From positions 124,001-188,000 of the forward strand of contig NZ_JBAVHX010000022.1 of NCBI RefSeq assembly GCF_049686335.1: DNA of 64,000 bases, read 5' to 3'. The notes under the pieces are model-generated. The model saw only the letters and a program-made list of their open reading frames with translations, was not told the origin of the DNA and made no database searches. Every line of letters begins with the position of its first letter. Position 1 is the stretch's first letter. Shown here in pieces: positions 18,354-26,110 of this stretch. A program made the position numbers and the translations under genes. This DNA is from Buttiauxella sp049686335. GTDB taxonomy: Bacteria > Pseudomonadota > Gammaproteobacteria > Enterobacterales > Enterobacteriaceae.

Positions 18354-18569
18354 CGGATGACGCTACGCTTATCCGCCCTACAATTTTTGATTTCGTCGGT
18401 CGGATGGCGCTTGTGCTTATCCGCCCTGGAGTTTTTGATTTCGTCGGTAGGATGGCGCTTGCGCTTATCCGCCCTGGAGTTTTTGATTTCGTCGGTCGGA
18501 TGACGCTGCGCTTGTCCGCCCGACAATTTTTGATTACGTAGGTCGGATAAGCGCAGCGTCATCCGACAA
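18354..18569. repeat. REP-like tandem array, about 48-bp period
   Basis: The segment beginning TTTTTGATTTCGTCGG recurs at 18384, 18432, 18480 and (diverged) 18527, giving periods of 48, 48 and 47 bp. Each unit carries a REP palindrome half (CGGATGGCGCTT...CTTATCCGCC). The last unit, GTCGGATAAGCGCAGCGTCATCCGAC, is in inverted orientation and closes the array. It follows the cytochrome gene and ends 9 bp before the first BtsR box. A minus-strand open frame across it is an artefact of the repeat. Confidence 0.85.
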
Positions 18570-18577
18570 TTCAGCAA

Positions 18578-18626
18578 ACCACTCACTCCCCCTTTCTAAC
18601 CGCTCACACGCTAATACAACCGCTCA
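18578..18626 (+). promoter_or_regulatory. Three BtsR-binding boxes upstream of the CstA-family gene
   Basis: Three exact matches to the E. coli BtsR (YehT) octamer ACC(G/A)CT(C/T)A: ACCACTCA at 18578-18585, ACCGCTCA at 18599-18606 and ACCGCTCA at 18619-18626. Boxes 1 and 2 are separated by 13 bp, the spacing described for btsT in E. coli; boxes 2 and 3 by 12 bp. A modest promoter, TTGCCT (18643-18648) / CATATC (18665-18670) with 16-bp spacing, lies 16 bp downstream of box 3, a geometry fit for activation. Confidence 0.85.
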
Positions 18627-18704
18627 CGCAAACTCCCGGCTATTGCCTCTCAAACCCATGCCAGCATATCCCTGAACTTTTTACCTATGGCTCTGGAGTG
18701 GGTT

Positions 18705-20504
18705 ATGCAACACGCACTAACTTTTGTTATCGCGACCCTGTGTATTCTTGCTATCTGCTATCGCCTTTACGGGGTGTTTTTCGTCCGTAAAGTGCTGAAC
18801 GCTGATGACTCAGAAATCACACCGTCACATATTCTTGAGGACGGCAAAGACTACGTCCCGACAAAAAAATGGGTTAACTTTGGCAGCCACTTTGCGGCGA
18901 TTGCTGCAGCGGGTCCTCTTGTCGGGCCGGTACTGGCGGCACAATACGGTTATCTGCCAAGTTTCTTATGGCTGTTAATTGGCTGCGTGGTAGGCGGTGC
19001 GGTACACGATACCGTGGTACTTTTCGCCTCCATGAAGCACCGTGGTAAGTCACTCTCAGAAGTGGCAAAAGCGGAGCTTGGGCCAGTCGCGGGCTGGTGT
19101 ACCGGTCTGGCCATGTTATTCATCATCACCATAACCATGGCAGGTTTGTCGATGGTGGTGGTTCACGCGCTGGAACGTAACCCGTGGGGTACCTTCGCGG
19201 TGTTTATGACCATCCCCGTGGCGATTTGCGTTGGCCTGTGGGAGCGTTTCACCGGCAGTATGCGCGGTGCTACCTGGGTGGGGATTCTGGTGATCTTCGG
19301 CTGCGTCATTGCAGGGCCGTATATTCAGGAATCTGCATTCGGTGAATGGCTGAGTTTCCGTGCCTCGACCGTTAGCCTGGTGCTGCCGTTCTATGCGTTT
19401 TTTGCCACCGCACTCCCGGTGTGGATGCTACTGACGCCGCGTGGATACCTCTCAAGCTTTATGAAAATCGGCGTGTTTGGCGCGCTGGTGATTGGCGTGG
19501 TGTTCATTAACCCGGAAATTCAATTCCCGGCCGTCACCCAGTTTATCCACGGTAACGGCCCCGTGCTGGCAGGCCCGGTTTGGCCATTTATCTCGATAAC
19601 CATTGCTTGCGGAGCGATTTCTGGTTTCCACGCGTTTATCGGTTCCGGCACTACGCCGAAGCAAATCGATAAATGGAACGATATTCTGCCGGTAGCTTTC
19701 GGTGCGATGCTGGCGGAATGCGTGGTCGGCGTGATGGCATTAATCGCCGCGACCGCACTACACCCTGCGGATTACTTCGCCATCAACGCCACTCCGGAAG
19801 TCTTTGCTGGCCTCGGAATGGACGTGGTAAACCTGCCGCAACTGAGTGAATCTATCGGCCTGGATTTATACGGTCGTACCGGTGGGGCAGTCACGCTGGC
19901 GGTGGGTATGGCGGATATCTTCACCCGTATCCCATGGTTTAGCCATTTAGCCTCTTACTTCTTCCAGTTCGTCATTATGTTTGAAGCGGTATTTATCCTG
20001 ACGGCGGTAGATTCCGGTACCCGCGTTGCGCGCTATTTACTGCAAGATTTCCTGGGCGATATCTGGTCACCGCTCAAACGCACCAACTGGATGCCAGGCG
20101 CGATTGGTTGCAGCATCGTCGCCTGTTTACTGTGGGGCTACCTGTTGAACTCCGGCGATATCAACTCCGTGTGGGCGCTGTTTGGCGTATCAAACCAACT
20201 GATGGCCTCCATCGGCCTGATGATCGGTACCACCATTATTCTGCGTATGTCGGAAAAGCGCTGGTACGCACTGACCTGCCTGGTCCCGCTGGCGTATCTG
20301 TACGTGACGGTAAACTATGCAGCGTACTGGATGGTGAAAAACGTCTACTTCAATAGCGCAGCCAAAGGCTTCAACATCTTCAACGGTACGATTTCGATTG
20401 TGATGGTCGCACTGGGGCTGGTGATTATGGTGGCGTCGATTCAACGCTGGTTTGTACTGTGGCGCGCTCGCGGTAATGACGAGCCGATTGAATTGTTGTC
20501 CTGA
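18705..20504 (+). CDS. Short CstA/BtsT-family transporter, probable pyruvate or peptide symporter
   Basis: About 599 residues from ATG 18705, which has GGAG 6 nt upstream; ATG 18687 is in frame but would place that site inside the gene. The protein is very hydrophobic with more than 14 likely helices. It carries CstA-family signatures: FGSHFAAIAAAGPLVGPVLAAQYGYLPSF, ACGAISGFHAFIGSGTTPKQI, GGAVTLAVGMADIF, FEAVFILTAVDSGTR and FGVSNQLMAS. E. coli CstA and BtsT are over 100 residues longer; this one lacks their extra N-terminal helix and C-terminal part. CstA-family proteins import peptides or pyruvate. Three BtsR boxes in its promoter tie it to pyruvate sensing by BtsS/BtsR, so pyruvate/H+ symport is the leading idea. 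Confidence 0.9.
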   Translation: MQHALTFVIATLCILAICYRLYGVFFVRKVLNADDSEITPSHILEDGKDYVPTKKWVNFGSHFAAIAAAGPLVGPVLAAQYGYLPSFLWLLIGCVVGGAVHDTVVLFASMKHRGKSLSEVAKAELGPVAGWCTGLAMLFIITITMAGLSMVVVHALERNPWGTFAVFMTIPVAICVGLWERFTGSMRGATWVGILVIFGCVIAGPYIQESAFGEWLSFRASTVSLVLPFYAFFATALPVWMLLTPRGYLSSFMKIGVFGALVIGVVFINPEIQFPAVTQFIHGNGPVLAGPVWPFISITIACGAISGFHAFIGSGTTPKQIDKWNDILPVAFGAMLAECVVGVMALIAATALHPADYFAINATPEVFAGLGMDVVNLPQLSESIGLDLYGRTGGAVTLAVGMADIFTRIPWFSHLASYFFQFVIMFEAVFILTAVDSGTRVARYLLQDFLGDIWSPLKRTNWMPGAIGCSIVACLLWGYLLNSGDINSVWALFGVSNQLMASIGLMIGTTIILRMSEKRWYALTCLVPLAYLYVTVNYAAYWMVKNVYFNSAAKGFNIFNGTISIVMVALGLVIMVASIQRWFVLWRARGNDEPIELLS

Positions 20505-20518
20505 TAATAATCCTTCAA

Positions 20519-20552
20519 ATGCAGAGAGTGAGTATTTAAGCACTCTCTGCAT
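20519..20552. terminator. Strong hairpin after the CstA-family gene
   Basis: Perfect 12-bp stem ATGCAGAGAGTG / CACTCTCTGCAT with a 10-nt loop, 15 bp after the stop. There is no good T-run behind it, so it may act as terminator or as 3'-end stabiliser. Confidence 0.6.
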
Positions 20553-20765
20553 AACGACAATAATACCTCCCCCTCTATTTATTATCCTCTGTCCGAATCT
20601 AAACCCCGAAAATTGTCATTTAAATTGATTGCTCATCATTTTGGTGCTCTATTTGATGGGTTTCCATATTTAGTATGCATGTAAAGTTTATATGGTTGTT
20701 TGTGAAATATATGCATCGTCTATGGATAAATAATATCGGTGGCTTATGTATAAAGGATGATGCAG

Positions 20766-21090
20766 ATGAAATTCAACAAAGACAGAGGTAGTGAAGGGCG
20801 TCTAAGACGGTTATCTGATGGGGAACTAAGATTGGCAAGACGTGTTTTTGGTAACACTATTGCTTATTACCGGGTCTGGGTTCATAAAGAAAGTTATCTA
20901 CCCTTTTCATTGCAGGGCAATAATTACGGTATGACTCCAAATGGAGAGATGTACTTTCGTGACAAAGAATACAGTGATGATTATTCATTAGAAAGGCCAG
21001 CAAGTCAGCATTTTTTTTGTTCATGAAATGGCTCATGTTTATCAGTACCAACATGGCATGATGGTACGTTTGCGAGGGTTTCCAAAATGA
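20766..21090 (+). pseudogene. Frameshifted and shortened 'vgr-related' zincin-like gene (T6SS-type effector remnant)
   Basis: From ATG 20766 (AAGGA upstream) the frame reads MKFNKDRGSEGRLRRLSDGELRL..RVFG.., then MTPNGEMYF..., like small proteins annotated as vgr-related. It stops early at 21024-21026, after a run of eight T at 21011-21018. Dropping one T restores ...QHFFVHEMAHVYQ, which holds the HEMAH zinc-protease-like motif that defines the family, and the frame then ends at TGA 21088-21090, overlapping the next ATG. Relatives continue well past this point, so a 3' part also seems lost. The gene is best called a pseudogene, unless slippage on T8 rescues it. It is AT-rich compared with its neighbours. 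Confidence 0.75.
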
Positions 21091-21470
21091 AAAATATAGC
21101 TGTTATTTTAATATCAATATTATTAGCCGGTTGCCCTATGGGTGATAGATCCCCAAAGTACGCTCAAGCAGACGCTGTGGTTGTGAATGATAAAGTTTGT
21201 GTATTTATTAAAAAAGAAAATTTAGTTGCGCAGGAGAAACTTCTCAGAGTTTCAATTATGAAAGCAGGTGATGAAAAGATGAGTTATGAGAAGCAATTTT
21301 ATTCCCCAGTCATCAGTATCGATTTAAAATCAGGTGAATGTATTTTAGGACTTTCTGACTTCAATTATGAAACAGGCTACTCCTACGATATCAATATACA
21401 GACGTCACATAATAATTATCAGACAGGTTTTATTTTATGGAAGTATGGGCAAAGCCTGAAGCTGAAATAG
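21087..21470 (+). CDS. Putative T6SS-immunity periplasmic lipoprotein
   Basis: 127 residues. A signal peptide with lipobox LLAGC (Cys16) shows that it is a lipoprotein. The mature start, GDRSPKYAQADAVVVNDKVCVFI, matches the pattern I know for lipoproteins annotated as putative T6SS immunity proteins, with a beta-rich rest and a second Cys in GECIL. It starts in the ATGA overlap with the restored frame of the broken effector-like gene, the usual effector-immunity order. It would neutralise a periplasm-acting toxin delivered by sister cells. No T6SS structural gene is in the window. Base composition is AT-rich, in line with horizontal origin. Confidence 0.72.
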   Translation: MKNIAVILISILLAGCPMGDRSPKYAQADAVVVNDKVCVFIKKENLVAQEKLLRVSIMKAGDEKMSYEKQFYSPVISIDLKSGECILGLSDFNYETGYSYDINIQTSHNNYQTGFILWKYGQSLKLK

Positions 21471-21496
21471 TCTTTTGGGGTTATATAGCAGAAACG

Positions 21497-21525
21497 AAGG
21501 CCGGTCATTCAGACCGGCCTTTTTA
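21497..21525. terminator. Bidirectional intrinsic terminator between convergent genes
   Basis: Stem AAGGCCGGTC / GACCGGCCTT around the loop ATTCA, followed by TTTTT on the plus strand. It lies between the stops of the lipoprotein gene and the convergent gene at 21527. Confidence 0.88.
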
Positions 21526-21526
21526 A

Positions 21527-22018
21527 TTACTGGAAAACGACAGAGTTAGAATAATCCGCGCGATATTGAATCTTTACGCGCTGGCCGTTAAGTGTGTATT
21601 CGGTATACGGATAAACCTCTTTCCAGCCAGCGGCTTTCAGCTTCGCTTCTACTGCGCTGGTGGACAGGCCCATCAGATCTTTTTTCTCGAGTTTCTTCGC
21701 ACTTGTCACGCTGGTGCTGCTGGCTTGTTGCAATGCGCCATGCTTACGCGATGCAGCCCATTCGCCAGTGGTTTCATTACCGCTGCGGGTGAAACTCAGG
21801 GTGTAACCTGCGCCTTTCCACTCGGCAAAATCAGGGTTATTAATGGTTCGGGTCGCTTTTTTACCATTGATGGTTACCGCGTTTTTGTTGACCACTACGT
21901 TCACTGGCTCACCTGCACCTTTCCAGCTACCGTTGGCTAAATCCAGTGCCATTGCCGCAGGCGATAACACCAATCCACCCAACATTGCTGCAACTACCAC
22001 GTTTAACTTATTCATCAT
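21527..22018 (-). CDS. Unknown exported protein with signal peptide
   Basis: 163 residues. The N-terminus MMNKLNVVVAAMLGGLVLSPAAMALDL is a clear Sec signal peptide with an AMA cleavage site. The mature part looks beta-rich: short Gly/Trp-containing strands (NGSWKGAGEPVNVVVNK, PDFAEWKGAGYTLSF) recall a small lipocalin- or OB-like barrel. The C-terminal half reads like a BON/PASTA-size module (VEAKLKAAGWKEVYPYTEYTLNGQRVKIQYRADYSNSVVFQ). I do not recognise the family. Two adjacent ATGs (22018, 22015) are both usable, with GAGAG upstream. It stands alone between a terminator and a 236-bp gap. GC and codon use resemble the core genes rather than the AT-rich neighbours. Confidence 0.8.
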   Translation of the reverse strand: MMNKLNVVVAAMLGGLVLSPAAMALDLANGSWKGAGEPVNVVVNKNAVTINGKKATRTINNPDFAEWKGAGYTLSFTRSGNETTGEWAASRKHGALQQASSTSVTSAKKLEKKDLMGLSTSAVEAKLKAAGWKEVYPYTEYTLNGQRVKIQYRADYSNSVVFQ

Positions 22019-22219
22019 TAACTCTCTTATTTATTAGCATCTCTTAATTATTGCCCATCGGGAAAGTTTAAGAGTTTGAATGTCATTTTGTGGCGAAATA
22101 ATGCTGCCGCGAGGGTTCGCCGTTGTTGATATAAATCAAATTGATGAATGTGTTTTCGGTAAGTATTCTTAAAAAGAATGATTGGTAGCCGGGCGGGGTT
22201 TGAAACCTTCATTTGAAGG

Positions 22220-22246
22220 GCCACTGGCACGAGGCGCACCAGTGGC
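22220..22246 (-). terminator. Hairpin downstream of the MscS-family gene
   Basis: GCCACTGG / CCAGTGGC stem (22220-22227, 22239-22246), 8 bp after the stop codon of the minus-strand channel gene. It is followed on that strand by a second small inverted repeat (CCTTC..GAAGG) but by no T-run. Confidence 0.5.
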
Positions 22247-22254
22247 TTTGTCGA

Positions 22255-24687
22255 TTATGTTTCGCTAACAACCTTCGCCGCAGGTTGTTCCAGCACCATT
22301 GTTTGTGTCTGGCTGAGGCTTATTTCCGCCGCACGCAGCATTTTAAGGATCTCATAGAGCAGATCACTGCGGGTCGAACTGACCATGCGCGGGCTGTTTA
22401 CGTAGCCGGTCACACTCAGCACAATCCCGGTTGGCCCCAGCTCTTTAAAGCTGACGGACGGTGGCGGGTTTTCCAGAATAGATTCATGCAAGTTATAGGC
22501 GTCGAGCAGCAAATTGCGCACTTGCTCAGGGTCGATATCGAGCGGGAAAGTCAGGGCGATGGTCGCCACACCTTGTGCATTGCCCATCGTGGCGTTACGT
22601 ACGTTCTGCGAGATAAGCTGTGAATTGGGCACAATGACCGTAGATTTGTCGCCTAACTGGATTTCCGTTGCGCGCACATTAATGCGGCGAATATCACCTT
22701 CAACACCACTGATACTCACCAAATCGCCCACTTTCACCGGGCGCTCGGTTAACAGAATCAGCCCGGAGATAAAGTTCTTCACAATCTCCTGTAGACCAAA
22801 ACCGATGCCCACCGACAAGGCGCTGACGATCCACGCCAGTTTGTTCCATTCAATGCCGAGCATCGACAATGTCAGCATGATAATCAGTACATAGCCGACG
22901 TTGGTAAATAGCGTTACCAGTGAGGCGCGCAGGCCGCGGTCCATATTGGTTTTTGGCAGGAAATCGTTGTCCAGCCAACGGCGTGTGGAACGCAATACAT
23001 ACCAGCCGACAACCAGACACAGCACCGCATTAACCGCGTGAGCAGGGATAATATTCATCCCCTCGAGGCCTTTTCCGCCCCACATCTCGGCGATTTTGAT
23101 CAGCAATTCCATCGGCGTTGTGGTGCCGAAGGTACCATTCAGCAGCGCAACGGCTGCCATAATCAACAGGCTGGTTTTCCCTAAAGCGGAGAACAATGTC
23201 GCGGCAAGGGAAAGATGGCGGTCATTGAGGCTCAGCGTGCTCTTGAGGATTTTCCCGGTCTGAGTGGAAGGGGAGAAGACCGCTTCACACAAATCCACCA
23301 CGAAATGAATCAGCAGATACAGGCTGCAAACCACCAGGCCAATCCACAGCAATTCGAAAGTGACGAAGCGCGCCAGCGGAATGTAACCAATCAGCAAAGC
23401 CAGCAGGATAACGAATGCCGTAAGGCTGATAACCAGATGAATTAGACCAGCAACTGTTGAGCGAGCCTCGGTTTGCTCGCCCTCGGCACTCATTTTACGA
23501 CGGATCCTGTTCACCCGAATTGGCGCTATCAGGCAGTTGAGCGCGACCAGCAAAGCCGCCAGACCGTTGCCGAAAAGCGTAGCGGCAATACTCGCACCGA
23601 CCAGCGCATTCAGCTGTTCGATGATGCCAAAGATAAAGATGAAGGTTGCTAACAAAATCGGGAACGAAGACAGCGTTTTCGCCAGTGGATCGGCAATACC
23701 CGGCAGGCGCCAGGACGGATGGCTATTCGATAGTAACGCGATACCCATACCGGCTATCACCGCTGAGAAATAGGTCAACTCCACTAACTGTTCAGCAAAC
23801 TCCATCACCCACTGCGAGGTGTCAGGCAGTCGGGTAAAGGTGTAACACAACAACTGCATGCTGATACCCAGCGTCAGCGTGGTGCTTAACGTGGTAAAGC
23901 AGGCGAGGAAACTGCGACGAAAACGCCCTTGCGGCAACCAGCGTGGCAACACCCAGTTCAATGGTTTGTCCAGTGCGCGACGGCCAAAAAGCCCAATCCC
24001 TAACGCCAGCAGCAGATAAATGGCGCTTCCTACGCGCCAGTCGTCGCTCCATGCCTGGTGCCAGGCATCGCTAACTTGTGTTCCGAATTCATCAAAACGC
24101 ACCGCATCTTTATCGCTTGGATCAAATACCGGCGACCAAAAATCCGCGCCCAGAATACTGCCGGTGTTAAGTGCGATTTGTGTTTTCAGCGCGTCACGAC
24201 GCAGCCCGGAAATTTGTGATGAGAGGTTTTGTGCGCCCACGGCAATGGCTTTCGATTGCTCGATTTGCGTCGTGAGCAAGGTTTTGCTGTTGTTCAATTG
24301 CTTGCGCTGACTGACAACCTGCGGTGTTTCCGTCAGCGTACCCGGTGCCGGTGCAGGCCCAAGCACATCCAGTTGCCCCTGAACCTGCGCAAGCTGCGGA
24401 GCCAGCGCCACGGCGAGCTTATCCGCTTCGGCAGCCAGCTTTTGCGCGTCGTCATTAAGGGCGGTGAACTGTTTATCCGCTTTTGCAGCAGAGACTCGCT
24501 GTTTAAGAGAATCCAGCTGCTTTTGCAGAGCCGGCAGAGCAGTGCTGGCGTTAACCTTAACAGGCGTTTCTGTAGCAGATTGCCCGGTGGCTTCATCTGC
24601 CTGAGACAGGAAAGGGGTCATCAACAAGCAAGACAACAATGCCATCAACAGCAGCGGCACTCTTAAAGGGTTACGCATCATACGCAT
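22255..24687 (-). CDS. Large MscS-family mechanosensitive channel with periplasmic domain
   Basis: About 810 residues from ATG 24687 (MRMMRNPLRV); starts at 24681 and 24678 are also possible. Layout: signal peptide ending near SQADEA; a helical, coiled-coil-prone periplasmic region (about residues 40-210, Lys/Ala/Gln/Leu-rich, DUF3772-like); about ten transmembrane segments; then the canonical MscS module near the C-terminus, with the pore-helix and beta-domain signature SVGIGFGLQEIVKNFISGLILLTERPVKVGD and the VIVPNSQLISQNVRN loop. It resembles the large YbiO/MscK-like enteric channels but matches none by length. It opens under hypo-osmotic stress to release solutes. Monocistronic. Confidence 0.88.
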   Translation of the reverse strand: MRMMRNPLRVPLLLMALLSCLLMTPFLSQADEATGQSATETPVKVNASTALPALQKQLDSLKQRVSAAKADKQFTALNDDAQKLAAEADKLAVALAPQLAQVQGQLDVLGPAPAPGTLTETPQVVSQRKQLNNSKTLLTTQIEQSKAIAVGAQNLSSQISGLRRDALKTQIALNTGSILGADFWSPVFDPSDKDAVRFDEFGTQVSDAWHQAWSDDWRVGSAIYLLLALGIGLFGRRALDKPLNWVLPRWLPQGRFRRSFLACFTTLSTTLTLGISMQLLCYTFTRLPDTSQWVMEFAEQLVELTYFSAVIAGMGIALLSNSHPSWRLPGIADPLAKTLSSFPILLATFIFIFGIIEQLNALVGASIAATLFGNGLAALLVALNCLIAPIRVNRIRRKMSAEGEQTEARSTVAGLIHLVISLTAFVILLALLIGYIPLARFVTFELLWIGLVVCSLYLLIHFVVDLCEAVFSPSTQTGKILKSTLSLNDRHLSLAATLFSALGKTSLLIMAAVALLNGTFGTTTPMELLIKIAEMWGGKGLEGMNIIPAHAVNAVLCLVVGWYVLRSTRRWLDNDFLPKTNMDRGLRASLVTLFTNVGYVLIIMLTLSMLGIEWNKLAWIVSALSVGIGFGLQEIVKNFISGLILLTERPVKVGDLVSISGVEGDIRRINVRATEIQLGDKSTVIVPNSQLISQNVRNATMGNAQGVATIALTFPLDIDPEQVRNLLLDAYNLHESILENPPPSVSFKELGPTGIVLSVTGYVNSPRMVSSTRSDLLYEILKMLRAAEISLSQTQTMVLEQPAAKVVSET

Positions 24688-24866
24688 AGAGAAATAATTC
24701 CGGTATTTCGAAAAAAATGAAATTGAGGACAACCGGCTAAGGATACCCGTAATTCTCCGGAATCCAACCAGGGTTAGTCTGTTTATGTTGCGTTGTTCGT
24801 GTAACGCCACTCAAATTTATCGCCGCTCAGAAACACCAGCGGTTTACAGCGCTTTTTTCTTACGCC

Positions 24867-25031
24867 TTATCTCAACACCTCAAGCCATGCCAAAAGTTGG
24901 CGCAACTGATACCCGGTCAATACCTTGATCTCGATGCCGTGTGGGGAGCACCGAGTTAGCTCTGCTGCATGTTGATCGATGGATGCACCCATCAAAGCGT
25001 TTATTGGCTGGTATTCTCGTAAATCAGGCAT
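24867..25031 (-). CDS. Candidate small ORF, 54 residues, unknown
   Basis: In the 440-bp gap before the lipoprotein gene a minus-strand frame starts at ATG 25031 and stops at TAA 24867: MPDLREYQPINALMGASID... ending WLEVLR. The composition is protein-like (balanced charge, amphipathic C-terminal helix with Leu/Trp spacing), with one Cys in LTRCSPHGIEI. The ribosome site is weak (AGTAGGGT). Unknown; the size and context suit a phage- or island-derived accessory protein. The rest of the gap (24688-24866 and 25032-25130) shows nothing I can name. Confidence 0.4.
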   Translation of the reverse strand: MPDLREYQPINALMGASIDQHAAELTRCSPHGIEIKVLTGYQLRQLLAWLEVLR

Positions 25032-25130
25032 TCGACCCTACTAATATTCATAGATCGGTTCTTATTTACTTTTTCTTACATAGTCTGGATTATTACCTTG
25101 TCTAAGAATGTTCTTATTTTGAGGTTGTCC

Positions 25131-25592
25131 ATGTTAAAAAAATGCGTGCTTTGTCTTGCTGTCTGTTTTTTATCGGGATGTGCAAGAACGGCGGCACCTA
25201 ACTATTTCAACGGTAACTATTACATGGCTGGGGATGATTCCTGTAAACATTTCAGGCAAATTGATTACGCAAGAATCATGTGCATGGATGATGATTATGT
25301 TGAAACTGGCTACCGAGATGCGATGACACAAGGTGACATTCAGATGTACCAGATGCAGCAAATGAATCAGCAGATGCAGATGGCACAATTAAATCAGCAG
25401 CTACAGCAAACCGGACAATCATTCCAGAATTCAGGGCAGCAGATACTACAGCAGAGCCAGTCCTACACCGCCCCGCAGGTTCAGTCGTATGGTTCATCGG
25501 GATCCACGATTTATAATCGGGTGGGGAACAATGTAATCGGGTCAGACGGCACGTCCTGTACGTATGTAGGTCAGAGTCTTATTTGTAGATAA
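25131..25592 (+). CDS. Gln/Met-rich lipoprotein of unknown function
   Basis: 153 residues from ATG 25131 (MLKKCVLCL); an in-frame extension upstream is not credible because the lipoprotein signal starts here. The lipobox is FLSGC, with Cys near position 17. An N-terminal domain with three further Cys (DDSCKHF, RIMCMDD) is followed by a low-complexity Gln/Met/Asn tract (IQMYQMQQMNQQMQMAQLNQQLQQ) that could form a coiled coil or oligomer. It ends with TSCTYVGQSLICR, a Cys pair seen at the end of some phage-encoded and enterobacterial small lipoproteins. Base use is more AT-rich than in the core genes. Followed by a GGGG...CCCC element and then the gene at 25669. Confidence 0.75.
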   Translation: MLKKCVLCLAVCFLSGCARTAAPNYFNGNYYMAGDDSCKHFRQIDYARIMCMDDDYVETGYRDAMTQGDIQMYQMQQMNQQMQMAQLNQQLQQTGQSFQNSGQQILQQSQSYTAPQVQSYGSSGSTIYNRVGNNVIGSDGTSCTYVGQSLICR

Positions 25593-25668
25593 TTAAAGAA
25601 GTAGGGGATTCCACTGGCCCCCGTTTCATTCTTATTTTTAATATTCTTTCGTCACCGGGGTAATCTAC

Positions 25669-26079
25669 ATGGCGGCTATTCTTTTTATTGCGGCTTTAGT
25701 TCTTGCCTGGCCTACAGCAGGCTTGTCAATCGTTGCATATATTGCTTTCCTCGTTTTTCAAGGATACATGAAGGCCAAAACAAGAATGCATCACGCTGAT
25801 AAGCTCCGGTCATCAAGAGACGTTACCTCAGGGGGAGGACGGCTTCCTTCATGGATGGGCAATCGAGACAAGATTTCTGAATTTATCTATGGAGTCGAGA
25901 AGTTAGCCGAGCGAGAAGGCGTACCGATCATTATGTCTTCCCAGCTTATGTTGCATGAGGAGTTACAGAAAAACCTAATGCGATATGCGGGGGCTATGGA
26001 AGCGCGAGGTGCGTCATTTTCGGAGCAACAAATGGCTGTAGCTGAAAAACTTGTTGAAATTCACAACAGAGGTCATTGA
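25669..26079 (+). CDS. Small membrane protein of unknown function
   Basis: 136 residues. Two closely spaced hydrophobic segments at the N-terminus (about 3-31) form a transmembrane hairpin. A basic loop (KAKTRMHHADKLRSSRD) follows, then a soluble ~75-residue helical C-terminus (ISEFIYGVEKLAEREGVPIIMSSQ, then MLHEELQKNLMRYAGAMEARGASFSEQQMAVAEKLVEI). I recognise no family. The start ATG 25669 has only a weak SD (GGGGT about 8 nt upstream). It shares orientation and a similar downstream ACTGGCCCC terminator element with the preceding lipoprotein, so the two may have arrived together. Confidence 0.7.
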   Translation: MAAILFIAALVLAWPTAGLSIVAYIAFLVFQGYMKAKTRMHHADKLRSSRDVTSGGGRLPSWMGNRDKISEFIYGVEKLAEREGVPIIMSSQLMLHEELQKNLMRYAGAMEARGASFSEQQMAVAEKLVEIHNRGH

Positions 26080-26110
26080 AAAGGGGGGACCCGTTACTGG
26101 CCCCTTTTTA
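26079..26110 (+). terminator. Intrinsic terminator
   Basis: AAAAGGGG ... CCCCTTTTTA (arms about 26079-26086 and 26101-26108) directly after the stop of the small membrane protein gene. The CTGGCCCC right arm is also found after the preceding gene (about 25613-25622). Confidence 0.75.

Noticed and set aside
18384..18569. Possible CRISPR array because of regular 48-bp spacing
   Set aside because: Whole units are near identical; there are no unique spacers of uniform length and no cas genes nearby.
18332..18586. Minus-strand 84-residue open frame with repeated RADK-KRHPTDEIKN units
   Set aside because: It is a translation of the 48-bp REP-like array; no ribosome site, and the periodicity is that of the DNA repeat.
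20766..21090. Programmed frameshift as the sure explanation for the T8 break
   Set aside because: No stimulatory element was recognised and the 3' end is also shortened; a plain indel is simpler, so it is listed as pseudogene with slippage only as an option.
23215..24666. Several plus-strand frames opposite the MscS-family gene
   Set aside because: Shadows of a long membrane-protein gene with intact MscS signature.
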